DNA of 64,000 bases from Litoditis marina. Its lineage: Eukaryota; Nematoda; Chromadorea; Rhabditida; Rhabditidae. The stretch is from NCBI GenBank assembly GCA_964036275.1, contig OZ038440.1, positions 13,181,690 to 13,245,689 on the forward strand, read 5' to 3'. Shown piece after piece: positions 13,401-24,729 of the stretch; positions within the stretch are counted from its first letter, which is position 1; every line of letters starts with the position of its first letter. The position numbers and the translations under genes were made by a program. The notes under the pieces are model-generated. The model searched no databases and was not told where the DNA came from. It saw only the letters and a list, made by a program, of their open reading frames with translations.

Positions 13401-16400
13401 TAAATGCTACGCCCCCTCACTAACCCGTTCACGAACTGCCAATTATTTCAATTGCTCTGGTTATTCATGCTTTCTTATCTAAGTGCGACCAACATTGACA
13501 TGAACATTGATTTTAAGTTCCAGTTATGTCCCTGACTGCCATGCTGTCTCACTTTGTGTTTTGCTCAAGATTGGCGCAAACGTTCCTGAGTATAAGTTGT
13601 GTACCTCATCATAGTCAGATGACTCGGCTTCTTGTGGGACGGACAGCATTTCTCGAGATTCCATCAGCTGAGCCAGTGCTCGTTGGATCGCGTCATCCTC
13701 GTCCCTGTAAATTCACTAGTAGGGAATAGTTATTCAGAAGGACACGTAGAACGCTGTCACGTGAAATTTACTATACTGTTAGCTTCTTCAAATGAAACCT
13801 ATACGGTGTATGATGCCACATCTCGATGTGTTTGTAGTTTGATCCTTTCGATTTTTGGTTGAAACCTGTGAGTTATGGTGTGCATCGGCATCAAACTACA
13901 ACAAAGACAAGACAAAGAAGGTTACGTAGAACACGTGATACAACTAATTACCATTCACTTGGAACAAAATGAAATTTTTTTAAACAATATAAACGGAAAA
14001 CTAACACGACTACTGTAGTTGTATTGTCTTGTTCGACCACGGTGAATTGATCCAGCTGACGGATACAAGATGCCTGAAACACAATCAAAAGATACATCAA
14101 ATAGGCCGAGAAGAAAGATCGATATAAAAAGGCTGAGAGGAACTGCCATATACTTTTTTTTTCTATTTTTTCGAAAGTCTAATAAGCGTGCGGTGCACAT
14201 ACTACAGTCTAATTTGGCGCGCGCTAGGCTAAATTTAGGTACCCCGGGTATCTAAACTAGAAATCCAGTTGGTTCTTTCCAACTCCCTTATATCGTTTTA
14301 TTGATCAGGGAAGTGAAAAAAAATGACAAATAGAAACACCAGTTCCCATAAGTAACATTATCGAAAACAGTTTTTCCCTCTCCCATGGGGGTGAACGAAT
14401 TTGTATTGTAGTTAGATGTCCACCAGTCACGACTTCTGACTAAGTGTAGTGGAATCAAACTACAAGCACAGCAGTATCTATTGATATGTACTTGTTTTTC
14501 CGTCTGTGTCTAGTGAACCCTACCCAGCCTTTTAGGTCAAATGAGTTTCTGTGCGCATATAAGTGGCACTTTTTCAGTTGCAGAAAAGTGATTGATGGCC
14601 CGTTTCAACGCCATTTGGCTCGTAAAATTCCTAATTCTCTTTTTGTCCGAACGGCCATTCAATTTTACAGCTCATAACAGGTGAAAACACGACAATGAAC
14701 CTAGATGTTCTTGTGCCATGTTTGAGTTTATCAAAAACGCATAGGAAAACTTATCGGAAATTTCATGTAAATTTGATAACCATGAGCGAAAGCGCATTTT
14801 CTTATTACACGTTTTCGATTTTTCTCAAACCGCACGTTTCGATATTTGAACTTCACATTTTATTCGCGTTGCAGGATCTTTCTTGGGTACTTCGGTTGGT
14901 TCTATGAATAATTCACACATTTATCTTCCATCCGATTGGTTAACCAAATTTTTTATGCTACTTTATTAGGGAACATCTGTTTCTTAAAAGTAGTCACTGT
15001 TTACGAGTGCACGTATACTAGTAGTAATTTGAATAGTCACGTAAAATTAGCATGCTAGTGAGGCATCGTACACTTTGTCGTTGCACCTTTATCAGTTCTT
15101 CTGTGTTTTACATGTTGCACGTGACTGTGTAATTGACTAATAGTATAGTCAAATAAACAATAAAGAATGATATATGAAAATATCATCAATTGTGAGAATA
15201 AAGGTTTCGGGAGAAAAATCAAAAGTGTCGCCCACCTGACATATTTCCCCCTCGGACGCGTCCGCCACCACCACCACGGCGTGTGCGAATCGGGGTCGTT
15301 CCACGATCAGATCCGCAGATTCCTCCGAAATTTCGTCGACGAACTGCTCCAGAACAGACTTCAGAAGAGAGGCGTCAAAGCCCATTTCTCTGAAAATACA
15401 GTACAGTCACAAAAATTCATGAAAATAAAGAAAAAAACGGTTGCGAACACCCATAAGTTTCTGTTAAAGAACTAGTTTGCTCAGCTCCATGCAGCCCTAC
15501 GGAACTTTGTTGGGTAAATGTAGGGTTGATGAAGTCGAACTCTTCCTTGAAAACATAAAATAAAACAATGTTGAACTTTCGTCTATGTTTCAGTAGTACA
15601 GAATGAAATGGAAGTTAAGCAAAGGATACTTTCTTCTTTAAATCTAAAAGGATTTCTAGGAAATTAAGTAGATACAAGTAGACGTAGTAATGAATATAAT
15701 AGTGGTCGCGAACTGTCTTCCTCTTCTCTCTTTGTCTCAAAACGTTCAAATGTCTCATGACTAAGATCTCGCGAAAAAACTGTTTTCAACACCCCGCCAC
15801 AAATGATTAGTATGTATACTGGGAGTAAACGGAATAGTCTTCTGAAACGTGAAGAATCATCAGCAAAAGTGCACTTTGACATTGCACGTTTAGAGAAAAT
15901 CATGAATATTTTAGTTTCAACTTTTTATGCGACTATGAAGACAATAAGAACTTTTTGTGATTCATTCAAAACGATATAACTAGAACATTTCGAGTTGCAA
16001 GTTCGTTTTGACTATTCATGTGTAAAGGTTGTAGATCACGATGAAGTTGAAAATATGCCGGGAAGAAAAGCTGAATAGGTTTTTCTAATAGTATTATTTC
16101 AAAGCCTAACTTTGCCAGATGTGAAAACTGAATTTGGAACATGTTATGGCACGTAATAAAATAAGAATCCATTAAAGAGGGGGGTAATAATATCGTTTTC
16201 TGTCTGCGATTCGTTTGTTTTTGAATTTCGCGCCTTTCACTCTCTTGGAACAAAGGGTGTGTTTTGGATTTATGGGCGTTCGGGAGGTTTGGAAAAACGG
16301 CGCGATTCGGAGTTTTGCTAGATCAGCGAAACGAAAAGCACAAAAACAGAAATATGAAGAGGAAGTAGAGAGAGGGGGGAGAGAGAGAGAGAGCGTGAGA

Positions 16401-19400
16401 GAGAGGAAAGAGAAAGAGAGATATGCAGAAAGGCAAAGAAGAAAGAGCTGAATGGTTTCGGAAGAGGTATAATCGGAATAGTTCTGCGTAAAACTTCAGA
16501 AAAAAAGTCAGAAAACGGAAACTTTGACAGACTACTGTTTAAAGTCCATGTTTTTACCAATCAAAAAATATAAGTGTCGAGTTACTTGGCAATAGATGGA
16601 TGAATATATCGTTATCACAAGGGAACGGGTTTCGATAAGCGTAACATTAGAAAGTGAACATCAATCCAATTAAGTGTGGCAATCGAACCTGTTCCAATTA
16701 AAATGTCTAATCATTTTGTAAAGTAGTAATCAGTATTGAAAAATCAGAAAGTAAAGAAGATGACAGAGTCAGAGAGAAAGGAGAAGAGAAAAAAAAGAGA
16801 GATAACAACAAAGATAACGTCGTACTTGTGGAACTCTGAATCTGCAAACTGTTTTTCGAGACAACAATTGTTCTATGAGCTATAAAAGTTAAATAGAACA
16901 GAATGCATTATACTGGAAGTAAATGGAATGGTCACGTAAATTCCACATTCTAATGAGGAATCGTGCACTTTGTCATTGCGCGGTTCTAAATTCTGCTGTG
17001 TTTAACATGTTTCACGTGACTATGCAATTGACTAACAGTATAGGTAACTATTTACGGGAAAAATGCGTATTTCACAGCCATATCTTGAAAAAAAAAGAAC
17101 AAAATTGAGTTGAAATTTTGAAATTTTGAAATTTACGCAGTTGTAAGTTTATGCACTCCGAATTCATTTGATTGGGTGTGAACTGAAATGCGAGAAGAAA
17201 GATGGGTTTGTTTGGGTAGAGGGGACACGTGCAGAGACAATGCACACAGATGATGAAAAGAGGGAATAGGGAGAGAGGAAGAGAGAGGAGAAGGGGAGAA
17301 GGAAGAGAGAAGGAGAGAGAAAGAGAGAGAGACAAGCGAGATAGGAAAAGGGACAAGAGGAGAGAGAGAAGTGAGATAGAAGGAGAGAAAAATGAAGAAA
17401 AGAGAGGGGAGAGAGAGCGAGGGGGAGGGGAGAAGAAAGAGGAGAAAGAAGAGAGAAAGGAGAAAGAGGAGGAGAGAGAGGAGAGGGAGAAGTGAGATTA
17501 AAAGAGAGATGGAGAGACAGGATAGGATAAAATTAGGAGAAGGAAAGGAGAGAAGGGGAAGAGAAAGATAGAGGGAAAGGGGGGGGGGGAGAAGAAGAGA
17601 AAGGAGAAGAAGATTAGAATGTAGAAAGGAAGCCACAAAAGTCGAAGTCGGTGTGTGTCAGATACAGCGAAAAGCATGTTATTCGGATGTTTCTCTACTA
17701 TTCAAATGCAAATATAACGGGAGATGTGGAAATGACAGGCCGAGATGCGATCAGGTGTCACAACAAACGGGAAAAAGGTATTGCGGACGGGAGAACATGA
17801 TAAAAATTAGTATGAAAAAACGAGTGTAAAGAAAGTAAAGATTAGTTTTGGATAATTATTTACAAGAAATATAAAAGAAGTCCAATAAAAATATTTTGAG
17901 GAAAACTCTAAGCTCGCTCGGTTTAGAATTTCAAAAAAAGGATACCGAGTGTTTGGTTGTCGGAAGAAAACTTCTGACTGCGACTCACAATAATCTAGCT
18001 TTTACTCCGTTGTTTTCAAGAGAAGCGAGATTAGCATTTTCCTTAAAATATTTTTATTGGACTTCTTTTATATTTCTTGTACATAATTATCCAAAACTAA
18101 TCTTTACTTTCTTTACACTCGTTTTTTCATACTAATTGAACTCTTTTTCTATGGTTACGAAGTAACGGTCTTTTTTTAATAAAAAATGATATTTTCGAAC
18201 AATAAGCTAAACAAGGAATGTTATGTTTTCTATTGGAGTTTTAAACCGTGCCGTAGTGCAGAACGTTTGGTGTAGTTGTAACCTCGTTCAAGTGATAGCA
18301 AATTTTCCACTCTAGACTCCAGGCAGGAATCAAACCTTCGTTCGCCGTGCGTGAATAGAGCGTTTATCCAGTCCGCCAATCAGACATGTGAATAGGACTG
18401 AAAACCAAGCTGTACCCGCCTGTCATGAGTTCTTCATTGGAAAACGTCTTCCTACTACACGTTAAACTCTTCTTTCATTTTTATTTTCACGAAACCGGTC
18501 TATCCATGATTTTTTGCGAGACCATTTTCGGCTCTCTCACACGTAATATTCAAATTTCCGACATACCTGGAAAATACGTATACCTCAACTTTTTTAGAGC
18601 TTTTCAATAATGTAAGAATTTTTTGAATAAGTTAATTTTGTGCGGAACTATGCCGAGATTTGAGGAGGCGGACACTTTTGTCGCCGGCGCCGCCGCCGCC
18701 GCCGCCGCCCCGCACGGAAGCCATTTTCGGGAGACGTTGGGCCCTCTAACTCCTCTCAGTAAATTCTACTCGGAACGTGAACTTAGTATCTTGTAGACGT
18801 GTTGCCCTTCAGGGATTTATGCAAAAATCTAAGAAAATGGTCGACGTACTTTGAAGAAAATTGTAATAATCTGTTTTGTAATGTCTGCAGACCTTTGAAC
18901 AAAAACTAATCTGCGCAGCGCTTCGCGCTGCGCACGATGTTCATGGAGAAGAGGGTGGGATTCTCTTAAAGTACAACACTTTCCCTTATTCTAGAGTATA
19001 AAATAATGAAAACGTCCGTTGGAAGACGATACGGGTTTAACAAAGTTTTGCAACCCACTTGCTTCTTTTTTGAGTTTGCACCTTCTTTTTTGAGTTTGCA
19101 CCTGTACTACATACGAGGAAATGAAGTTAAAAAGTGCCTTTATCACGTTTGTCGCGTCAAAATCAATGAATGCAATGATGTAATACCATTTAGATCATGT
19201 GGTTCTTCTATATACTATTCTCTGTTCATTGATCTAAGTTCAAAGATCATGAGAAATGAAAGTGAATTTCCACGAGCCCATATCGTTTTCTATTGTTTAG
19301 TTCGATTGCTGAGAGTGAAACTCCGTTTTGAAAGTTGAAACAGTTGGAAAGAAGTGGGAAAGATAACTATTGAGACGATTGCCTGACGTATGTGATAATA

Positions 19401-22400
19401 TGGTGAGATTAATCGATTGAGATGTATTGATAACGCACTTCGAATGTCGGGCAAATGCATGAAATTCCCACTGTTATTAGATCTTGGGACACACCACAAT
19501 TAGTGTAATCTCCTCAAAATGCATAGGGATCAAACTACAAACACAGCAGATTCGAAGAACAGGATCGTATCGGCCCGCCCTCCATATACCAAGTCTTATG
19601 TTCGAGGGAGTTTGAAATATAGTGCTCATCTTTCCTACTCAGAATTTTGAATGACTGTATGACATGTGAATTGCTGGGAAATGAGATACCGGAAGGCGTC
19701 TAATTGTAGTTAGTATTGCTCTCGTGGTTATATCTCGCTTTTATCGTGATATTTTCTTGAGAAAAGTATACCCTTCGTGAAGTTTTATTTCCTCTGTATT
19801 TTCCATCTAAAATCAGTTCCTTTAACCTATTGCTTTAGTTTGTAAAAAACTTATGTTTATAAATGGGTGAACTGCTGGGAAATGAAGTACCGGAAGCGAT
19901 CTAACGAAAGTTGTAGTCTGAACGGTGAAACACAGAACAGTTTGGGAAACACGCCTAATGTTAAGAGACTAAACTACAAACACATGAAACGAAACGAAGA
20001 CCTTTTGGAAAAGTTGAGCCTTCTTGAACCAAATTCTCCATTTAGAGTACAGTTATACTTTGCTATGAATGAGTTCGAAAAGTGCTTCAAATAATATAAA
20101 ATAAAACATATCACTCACCCTGCTGGTCTGGCGGGTGGAGCCTGGGGAAAACACATATTTCTGTAAAAAAAATACTGATGAAAACTGAAGAAAAACATTA
20201 AATGAGACATATGAGAGTAAAGAACAGCACAAGAAGAATGTGCACTAACAAATCATCGGTACAGGGCTGAAAAGCTGACCAAAATTTAAAAAATGAGTTA
20301 TCACCGAAAATTCTAACACATTCTCTTTCATCCAACAAAGTAGCAGAAACCTGTGTTGTGCCGTGGAAAAAACTTGCAAACGAAAGTTAGAAAACAAGAT
20401 GATTCGATTATAGTTTCGCTTTTTGGCCTCTGTCAAATATGACTGGTTTTAGATGGGCAGAGAAGTAAGAGAGAATATATAACGGCAATTAGAGTGACAA
20501 CTTTTAATTGGAATTCCAAGAGCATACAAAGTTTTGAGTTGAAAAAATTCTCAGAATGCTCGAGACTTTGAGATAAACGTTTAACTAACTGTATTACAAT
20601 CTTATGTGAATGGTGAAACACCTAAAATAAAAATACCGAACTGGACCAGAAACAGTGAAGACAAGCCGTCGATTTTATTCCGTATTGTAACGGTTGTACA
20701 AAACAAAGTTCGTTGAAGAACTCCAGTTTCGAAGTCGTGTTCTCGATTATGAAATAAGCGTGAGTTGGGAACGTAAAAGGCCTAGAAAGATGTGAAATGT
20801 CCCCTACATAGCAAAAACAGGCTAAAAACGAGTTTGGCGTTTGATGTTTGAAAATATGTGCAAAATGGAGATTGAAAAGTCTTGTATTCTAGGTAGCAAG
20901 AAGTTTTGCGAGTAAGAGAAGATCAGCTGGTGTATGGTCAACGGTTTATCGTTCGGCGGGTGGGTGGGGCTCGGGCGGGGTTCGAATTAACAGAGAGTAG
21001 ATCAAATATCACAAAGACAGCGGGAATTTTCGATTGGGCGACCTCTGATCTTTCAAGAGCAAACTTTCGTTGTGCTAATTGAGCTACTTTACCTGTTAAT
21101 CTGTTCTGAATAAACTAAAATGACTACCGGAATAACAACATAACCTATTATTACAAGTTAGGTATTTAGTGGGTAAGTCATATATTTCAAGTCAAACTTG
21201 ACATTCTGATAAGTTTTGACCTATACACATGCCAGTGTGTTTTCCTGGTAATTGTAGTGAACATTCTACATTTTGAATTTGAACGTATATTTTGATTTCT
21301 CCTGTAAGAAATCAGAGTGGATAGTAAAAGAAAAGAGTTTGAGAAGAAGATGACAAACTACCAGCAACCTACATAAAGCTTACACTTTTTATCAGTTTTT
21401 TGAACTCTAAAATAGGTCACGTGGTTACGTGACCTCGGTAGTTTACCTAGAATATAGCTGGTAGTATCGCAACAGGCGTGGGGTTTTTCTAGGACAGTGT
21501 ACAGTGTGCGTGGGAAATAATCTGCATGAGAGGCTTTTGTGAAGTACTTGAATGGATTAATCTGCGATGAATCATAGGGAACCGGATTCCATTGAGTCAT
21601 GCTATGAAACCCTCAGTCATCCTCCCCTACTATATAGTGAGTGACATATCTGACTTGTAGTTTGATCTGCGTACACATTATATTTCTGATCAAACCACAA
21701 AAATGGCGGTTTAGACTTAGATGTACAATATTCGCCCGCTCTTCTAAGCTAAGCGAACACTACAGGATTGTTGTTGTCACTTCTACTGAGGTTTGGCAAC
21801 CTACCAAAAAAGACAAATTGTTTACTTACAAAACATGTTTTTTTGGAAAGTGTATTTGCTTTAATTCTGTAACAGCCGATCTGTCAAAAAAATTATGTTT
21901 TTGAAAAACGGTGAGATGATGACGACCTGTCTGGGAATTTCATTGGCATTCTTTCGAAATCTCACTGTAAATAACGTCAACTATATACTAGTAGTCAAAT
22001 GTATGGTCACGTGAAACGTGTGAAACACCTCATAACTAGAAAACGTGCGATGAAAAGTGCACACTTGCTGATAGTTCTTCTCGTTTGACGGGACTACTAT
22101 TTACTTCGTTGTGGTAATGATAAATGACCTATCTCTACGGAAAAGGACACATCAGAAAGTAATGTCCACGCGCCAAGGTTATGCCAACATACACATAACG
22201 GAACAATAGTGACTAATCATTATGTGGTAGTAAGTGACGTGCGTAAATCCGTAAATGCAAAAAAACTGTCAAAAAACAGTATAACTCAACTTGGTTTTTT
22301 TGCAATAGAGCCCAACGTAATAAACCAACTAAAAATCATAATATGTATACTTTGACTGTAACTTATATCGTTAATAATTAAAAAGTAAACGAATCGAATT

Positions 22401-23336
22401 GAAATTGTAGTTGAAAAATAGATAGAACCGTTACTAAGAATTGTCTAGAAAAAATGTATTGGTTTTTCGGAGTTGGTTAACCACCCTAATTCTAACTTTA
22501 AATTTGAATTTTAAACCCCTAATTTTGATTAAGAACCTAATATTTCTAATATCCCATAATGTATAAAACAAGAGCAATAGATCAGTGAGAACAGCTGATT
22601 TGACTAGGGTGCAAGGCGTTTTCGAAGTTTCTCGGAAATGAGCAAAAACCTGTGAACTCGTGCTTTTCTGTCGTTTTCTGTGTACAAACCGCAGTTCACG
22701 GCAGCCAGGGTTTGAAGCTGATTACACAGAGAAACAAAAAGTCTGTTTGAAGAAAAGTGGCGCGTAAACCGTGTTGAAAAGAGGTAAACATGCGATGAAC
22801 TCTGACACAATGGGGCCACATTTACCCAACATTTAACTCACAGGTGGCATTCTGAGTTTGTGAGTTGAGAGTGAAATTTGAGGAAATGACAAAATGTCAG
22901 CTGTACTTTGATCTCGATTCACGTACGTCATTATTCACGATTTCCGAACGAAAACCAATGAAATCAAACTACAAACACAGCCGATGGGGCAAACAATACC
23001 GTATTTCCGTTTTGAGAAGAGCGAAACATTTGACTGAGTTGTAGTTTGATTTACATAAACAGAAAATTTTGAGAAACCCTACGAATAAGCAGAGGGATCA
23101 AAATACAGACACAGCAGACAAAATCAACCGTTGTAGTTATTGTTCACACCATTCCTACTGAGACTCCTACAGTAACCCTACAAACCTTCCGAAGGCTGTT
23201 GTGAAGCTGAAAATGAAGTTAATGGAAATTGCTCTCGTATACTTACTCTACCTGAGAAGGAGAATGAGGTACGAGAATCCTCAACTTCTCCGACCAAAAG
23301 TAAGTGAGAAAACGGCTTGGAAGTTTTGAAATCCTA
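4411..23336 (-). CDS. Conserved multi-exon protein of about 800 residues, family not recognised
   Basis: Exons (5' to 3'): 23336-23252, 23206-23186, 20141-20119, 15389-15236, 14073-13952, 13704-13605, 13323-13209, 12876-12855, 12714-12645 (weak), 11148-11096, 10791-10695, 10452-10375, 9924-9827, 9437-9347, 8933-8830, 8612-8477, 7923-7792, 7513-7425, 7196-7028, 6679-6559, 6359-6259, 5905-5822, 5518-5433, 5131-5056, 4575-4411. Every junction keeps frame. No ATG precedes 15385, so the first three exons may be 5'UTR, or an upstream coding exon is missing; CDS 15385-4411 is the conservative choice. The N-terminal half is acidic/Ser-rich with a Lys-rich, nuclear-signal-like patch (VKKRGKTKKDCKEAH). 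The C-terminal half is dense in Trp/Tyr/Arg, for example RNLYWWKGRLSMSERQFLG and SPSYAHMYYFCRVVKRTNV, which suggests a folded domain under strong constraint. A nuclear role is a guess. Low-complexity introns carry several mobile elements. Confidence 0.65.
5132..5432. repeat. Purine-rich intronic stretch
   Basis: This intron is rich in A/G on the + strand, i.e. C/T in the pre-mRNA of the minus-strand gene. Long ORFs over it (for example 5006-5512 on the minus strand) are low-complexity by-products. Confidence 0.5.
7028..9437 (-). other. Core conserved block of the unrecognised gene
   Basis: Six consecutive well-defined exons (9437-9347, 8933-8830, 8612-8477, 7923-7792, 7513-7425, 7196-7028) encode about 240 residues with no low-complexity sequence, beginning SQGSPKPYSALIHKVGKSWF and ending IYKASQTCYK. 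The junction pattern (two phase-2, the rest phase-0) is fully consistent. This is the segment to use for homology searches. It has no signal peptide, no hydrophobic membrane span and no catalytic motif that I recognise. At the exon ending 8477 a second donor at 8480 would remove one Val without changing frame. Confidence 0.7.
9644..9764. repeat. GGACGATTATGTGG palindromic element, copy in an intron of the unrecognised gene
   Basis: Near-perfect inverted ends: AAAGCAGGACGATTGTGTGG against CCACATAATCGTCCAACTTT. The core holds a second inverted pair, CAGTCCTTTAAACTGCAATA against TTGCAGTTTAAAGGACCGAT. About 120 bp, non-coding. Confidence 0.85.
10179..10330. repeat. CACGTGA inverted-repeat element, copy 1
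   Basis: TATACTAAGAAGTAAATTGA at the left mirrors the right end, which carries CACGTGACTGTGTAATTGA and a short internal duplication of TGTGTAATTGA. The interior (TTCTAATGAGGAATCG.GCACTTT) is shared with the copies at 15014 and 16909. Confidence 0.75.
11149..12644. other. Intron of the unrecognised gene; a 117-residue ORF here is not supported
   Basis: The minus-strand ORF at 12059-11706 has no suitable splice signals in frame with its neighbours and no recognisable domain. I see no exon here. One TGTAGTTTGATC element lies just outside, at 12441. Confidence 0.4.
12441..12568. repeat. TGTAGTTTGATC family element
   Basis: TTTTGTAGTTTGATCTCAG and GATCAAACTACATACTACAG are inverted around a 35-bp core. 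They are followed by the family's longer arm (GGGCAACATAAACCGTATGG ending in GAAAAGAGCGAAC). Confidence 0.75.
13802..13902. repeat. TGTAGTTTGATC family element
   Basis: The ACGGTGTATGATGCCACATC arm runs into TGTGTTTGTAGTTTGATCC, with the inverted partner ATCAAACTACAAC at the right. It lies in the intron between exons 14073-13952 and 13704-13605 of the minus-strand gene. Confidence 0.7.
15014..15147. repeat. CACGTGA inverted-repeat element, copy 2
   Basis: 134 bp with imperfect 29-bp terminal inverted repeats, TATACTAGTAGTAATTTGAA against the reverse complement of GACTAATAGTATA; both inner edges carry TCACGT/ACGTGA. It starts and ends on TATA, consistent with TA-targeting elements. Confidence 0.8.
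16355..16450. repeat. GA-rich simple repeat
   Basis: (GA)n and GAAA-type purine run in the 4.7-kb intron of the minus-strand gene. ORFs across it on either strand are artefacts. Confidence 0.9.
16909..17042. repeat. CACGTGA inverted-repeat element, copy 3
   Basis: 134 bp, bounded by TATACTGGAAGTAAATGGAA and TGACTAACAGTATA in inverted relation, with the same interior as copies 1 and 2 (TTCTAATGAGGAATCGTGCA). Confidence 0.85.
17240..17625. repeat. Long polypurine tract (GA-rich)
   Basis: Nearly 390 bases of almost pure A/G with GAGAGA runs and a G9 run near 17581. It lies in the same intron as the 16.4-kb tract. The 167-residue Leu/Ser ORF on the minus strand is a translation of this repeat, not a gene. 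Confidence 0.95.
17806..18919 (+). repeat. Composite hairpin repeat, copy 2
   Basis: Hairpin arms at 17806 onward and ending at 18136, followed by the same 0.78-kb tail as copy 1, in the same orientation. The GCC run is expanded here (about 18683-18713), and the end CTGCGCAGCGCTTCGCGCTG forms a short hairpin. Copies 1 and 2 are about 17 kb apart, one outside and one inside the unrecognised gene. Confidence 0.8.
20970..21095 (-). pseudogene. Decayed tRNA-like segment
   Basis: On the minus strand GTAGCTCAATTAGCAC resembles a tRNA A box with D loop, and about 45 bases later CCCAATCGAAAATTCC is a damaged B box. No stems survive well. It lies in the 3-kb intron near the 5' end of the unrecognised gene. 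Confidence 0.3.
21652..21701. repeat. Short TGTAGTTTGATC hairpin
   Basis: CTTGTAGTTTGATCTGCG and CTGATCAAACCACAAA face each other across a short AT-rich loop. Confidence 0.65.
21984..22030. repeat. Fragment of the CACGTGA element
   Basis: TATACTAGTAGTCAAATGTA followed by GGTCACGTGAAAC matches one terminal arm of the 134-bp family; the rest of the element is missing. Confidence 0.6.
22900..23027. repeat. TGTAGTTTGATC family element
   Basis: CTGTACTTTGATCTCGATTC and ATCAAACTACAAACACAGCC are inverted; the right arm continues through GATGGGGCAAACAATACCGT to AAGAGCGAAAC. Confidence 0.75.
23039..23118. repeat. TGTAGTTTGATC family element
   Basis: TTGTAGTTTGATTTAC and GGATCAAAATACAGACACAG face each other, 10 bases beyond the previous element, so the two form a tandem pair. 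Confidence 0.7.
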
Positions 23337-23420
23337 CTGTAAGAGTAGCAAGAGTCTCAGTAGGAATGGAAAAGACTATGCAACTCCACTAGCGAGAGCC
23401 CTATACAGTTGGCTTGTTAC

Positions 23421-23524
23421 AGAGCAAGTCAACACGGTGTATGTTGCACCATCCCTCTGTGTTTGTAGTTTGAACCGTTGCTTTTCGTCAACATCGATTA
23501 TGGTGTGTCCAGTTCAAACTACAA
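23421..23524. repeat. TGTAGTTTGATC family element
   Basis: AACACGGTGTATGTTGCACC arm, TGTGTTTGTAGTTTGAACC, then AGTTCAAACTACAAT inverted at the right. Confidence 0.7.
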
Positions 23525-23892
23525 TTCTACTATGGACTTCCCCAGTATGGTACTGGCATCGCTCTAGGACAAACACAGAAACAGTCTGTTTCTCACTAAA
23601 AGTTAGCAAATTCCATCTAAATTTTTCACCCTACGCACCTATACAGAAAATTCATTTTTCAAAGGTTTCCATAACTATCAATTTGATTACCAAAACGTTG
23701 TTGTACAACAGTAGATGTTTGATCTATTCGAACTGCTCTTCTTTTCGGCTCAGTCAACATTCACCAGACTCAGATGCGAAACGTTAAACGAAAACAGAGA
23801 AAAAGTAAACCTAATCCCCAAACCGCATAAGCCTTGTACCAGCTGCTTGTAAACAAGCAAAGTAAGCTGAGACGGTACCTACCACTACACTG

Positions 23893-23961
23893 GGTTATAG
23901 TTTGATCTCCGGGTATTTGATGTAATTGAACTGTGATTTGGAAGATCAAACTACAACTCAG
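23893..23961. repeat. TGTAGTTTGATC family element
   Basis: GGTTATAGTTTGATCTCCGG and AGATCAAACTACAACTCAGA in inverted orientation around a 27-base loop. Confidence 0.7.
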
Positions 23962-23994
23962 AGATGGTCAAGCAAAAGCATCCACTGCTTGAAT

Positions 23995-24114
23995 GAAGGA
24001 CGATTATGTGAACCAATCCCCACAGTGCAGTCCTTTAAACTGCGATAGATTTTTCAATTGCAGTTTAAAGGACCGTCGACACAATATTGGTCCACATATA
24101 ATCGTCCTGCTTTG
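23995..24114. repeat. GGACGATTATGTGG palindromic element
   Basis: AAGGACGATTATGTGAACCA against TGGTCCACATATAATCGTCC, with the same CAGTCCTTTAAACTG / CAGTTTAAAGGACCG inner pair as the 9644 copy. Confidence 0.85.
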
Positions 24115-24729
24115 AGAGCGTGTGAAATGCCAAATTCAGAAGAGCGATCTTATTAGAGTGCACAATAGCAAGCGCGCTGTCATATTCAATAGAGCTATTC
24201 AAAACGTAAGATCATGCAGAATTCTTTGCATTCACATGTAGTCAGTCACGTGATTTTTTTTCCATAGAAACATTCCACAAAACACTTTTATTTCAAGTAT
24301 TCAATAAAATGAAACAATAAACAAAAATTTATGCGATTATCTTATGCTATGCTCACTATTGGAATCAAACGAAATAATTCATGCTTCAACACATAATATA
24401 CAACAAACGCTTAAACAACAAGTAAAAATACCGTGATAAAACCCGCCTGTAACAAAAACCTGAACATTCCGCAAAAACATTGATAGACTCAAATTTGGCA
24501 AACAAACCGATTGTATAAGGCCTAATGGATACATGAATAGACTAGGATGAATGTTATGCTGATAGATACAATATTAGAGATCAGACCTACAAACCACTCT
24601 ATTGCTTGATCCCAAACTGAGTCTTCTCAAGCATTTCTGAGGGGATAAAGATATAACGAAATAGTGTACCTAATGGTAATGAAAAACGCAGGATGAGATC
24701 AAGAGGTCAGGATATTAAAACATCAGTAC

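Larger units (their letters stand above)
23337..24729. other. Interval between rmh-1 and the unrecognised gene
   Basis: Contains two TGTAGTTTGATC elements (23421, 23893) and one GGACGATTATGTGG palindrome (23995). No further exon of either gene is evident. At about 1.4 kb it is much longer than the roughly 100-base spacer typical of nematode operons, although both genes run the same way. Confidence 0.5.

Noticed and set aside
17133..17636. 167-residue minus-strand ORF (Leu/Ser-rich) and the + strand Arg/Glu ORF over the same place
   Set aside because: Both are translations of a GA-rich simple repeat.
19006..19338. 110-residue + strand ORF
   Set aside because: It contains an exact 20-base tandem duplication (19063-19102) and lies in an intron; no domain or splice support.
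19867..20094. 75-residue + strand ORF with a charged, helical look
   Set aside because: Next to a real minus-strand exon but without partner exons or a recognisable domain.
4411..23336. Identity as TAF1, enhancer of polycomb, or an MTA/BAH protein
   Set aside because: The YYFCRVVKRTNV and YWWKGRL segments first suggested these families, but the order and motifs known for them do not fit, so no name was given.
23337..24729. An operon of rmh-1 and the downstream same-strand gene
   Set aside because: The spacer is about 1.4 kb and full of repeats, much longer than nematode operon spacers, and no SL2-type acceptor context was found.
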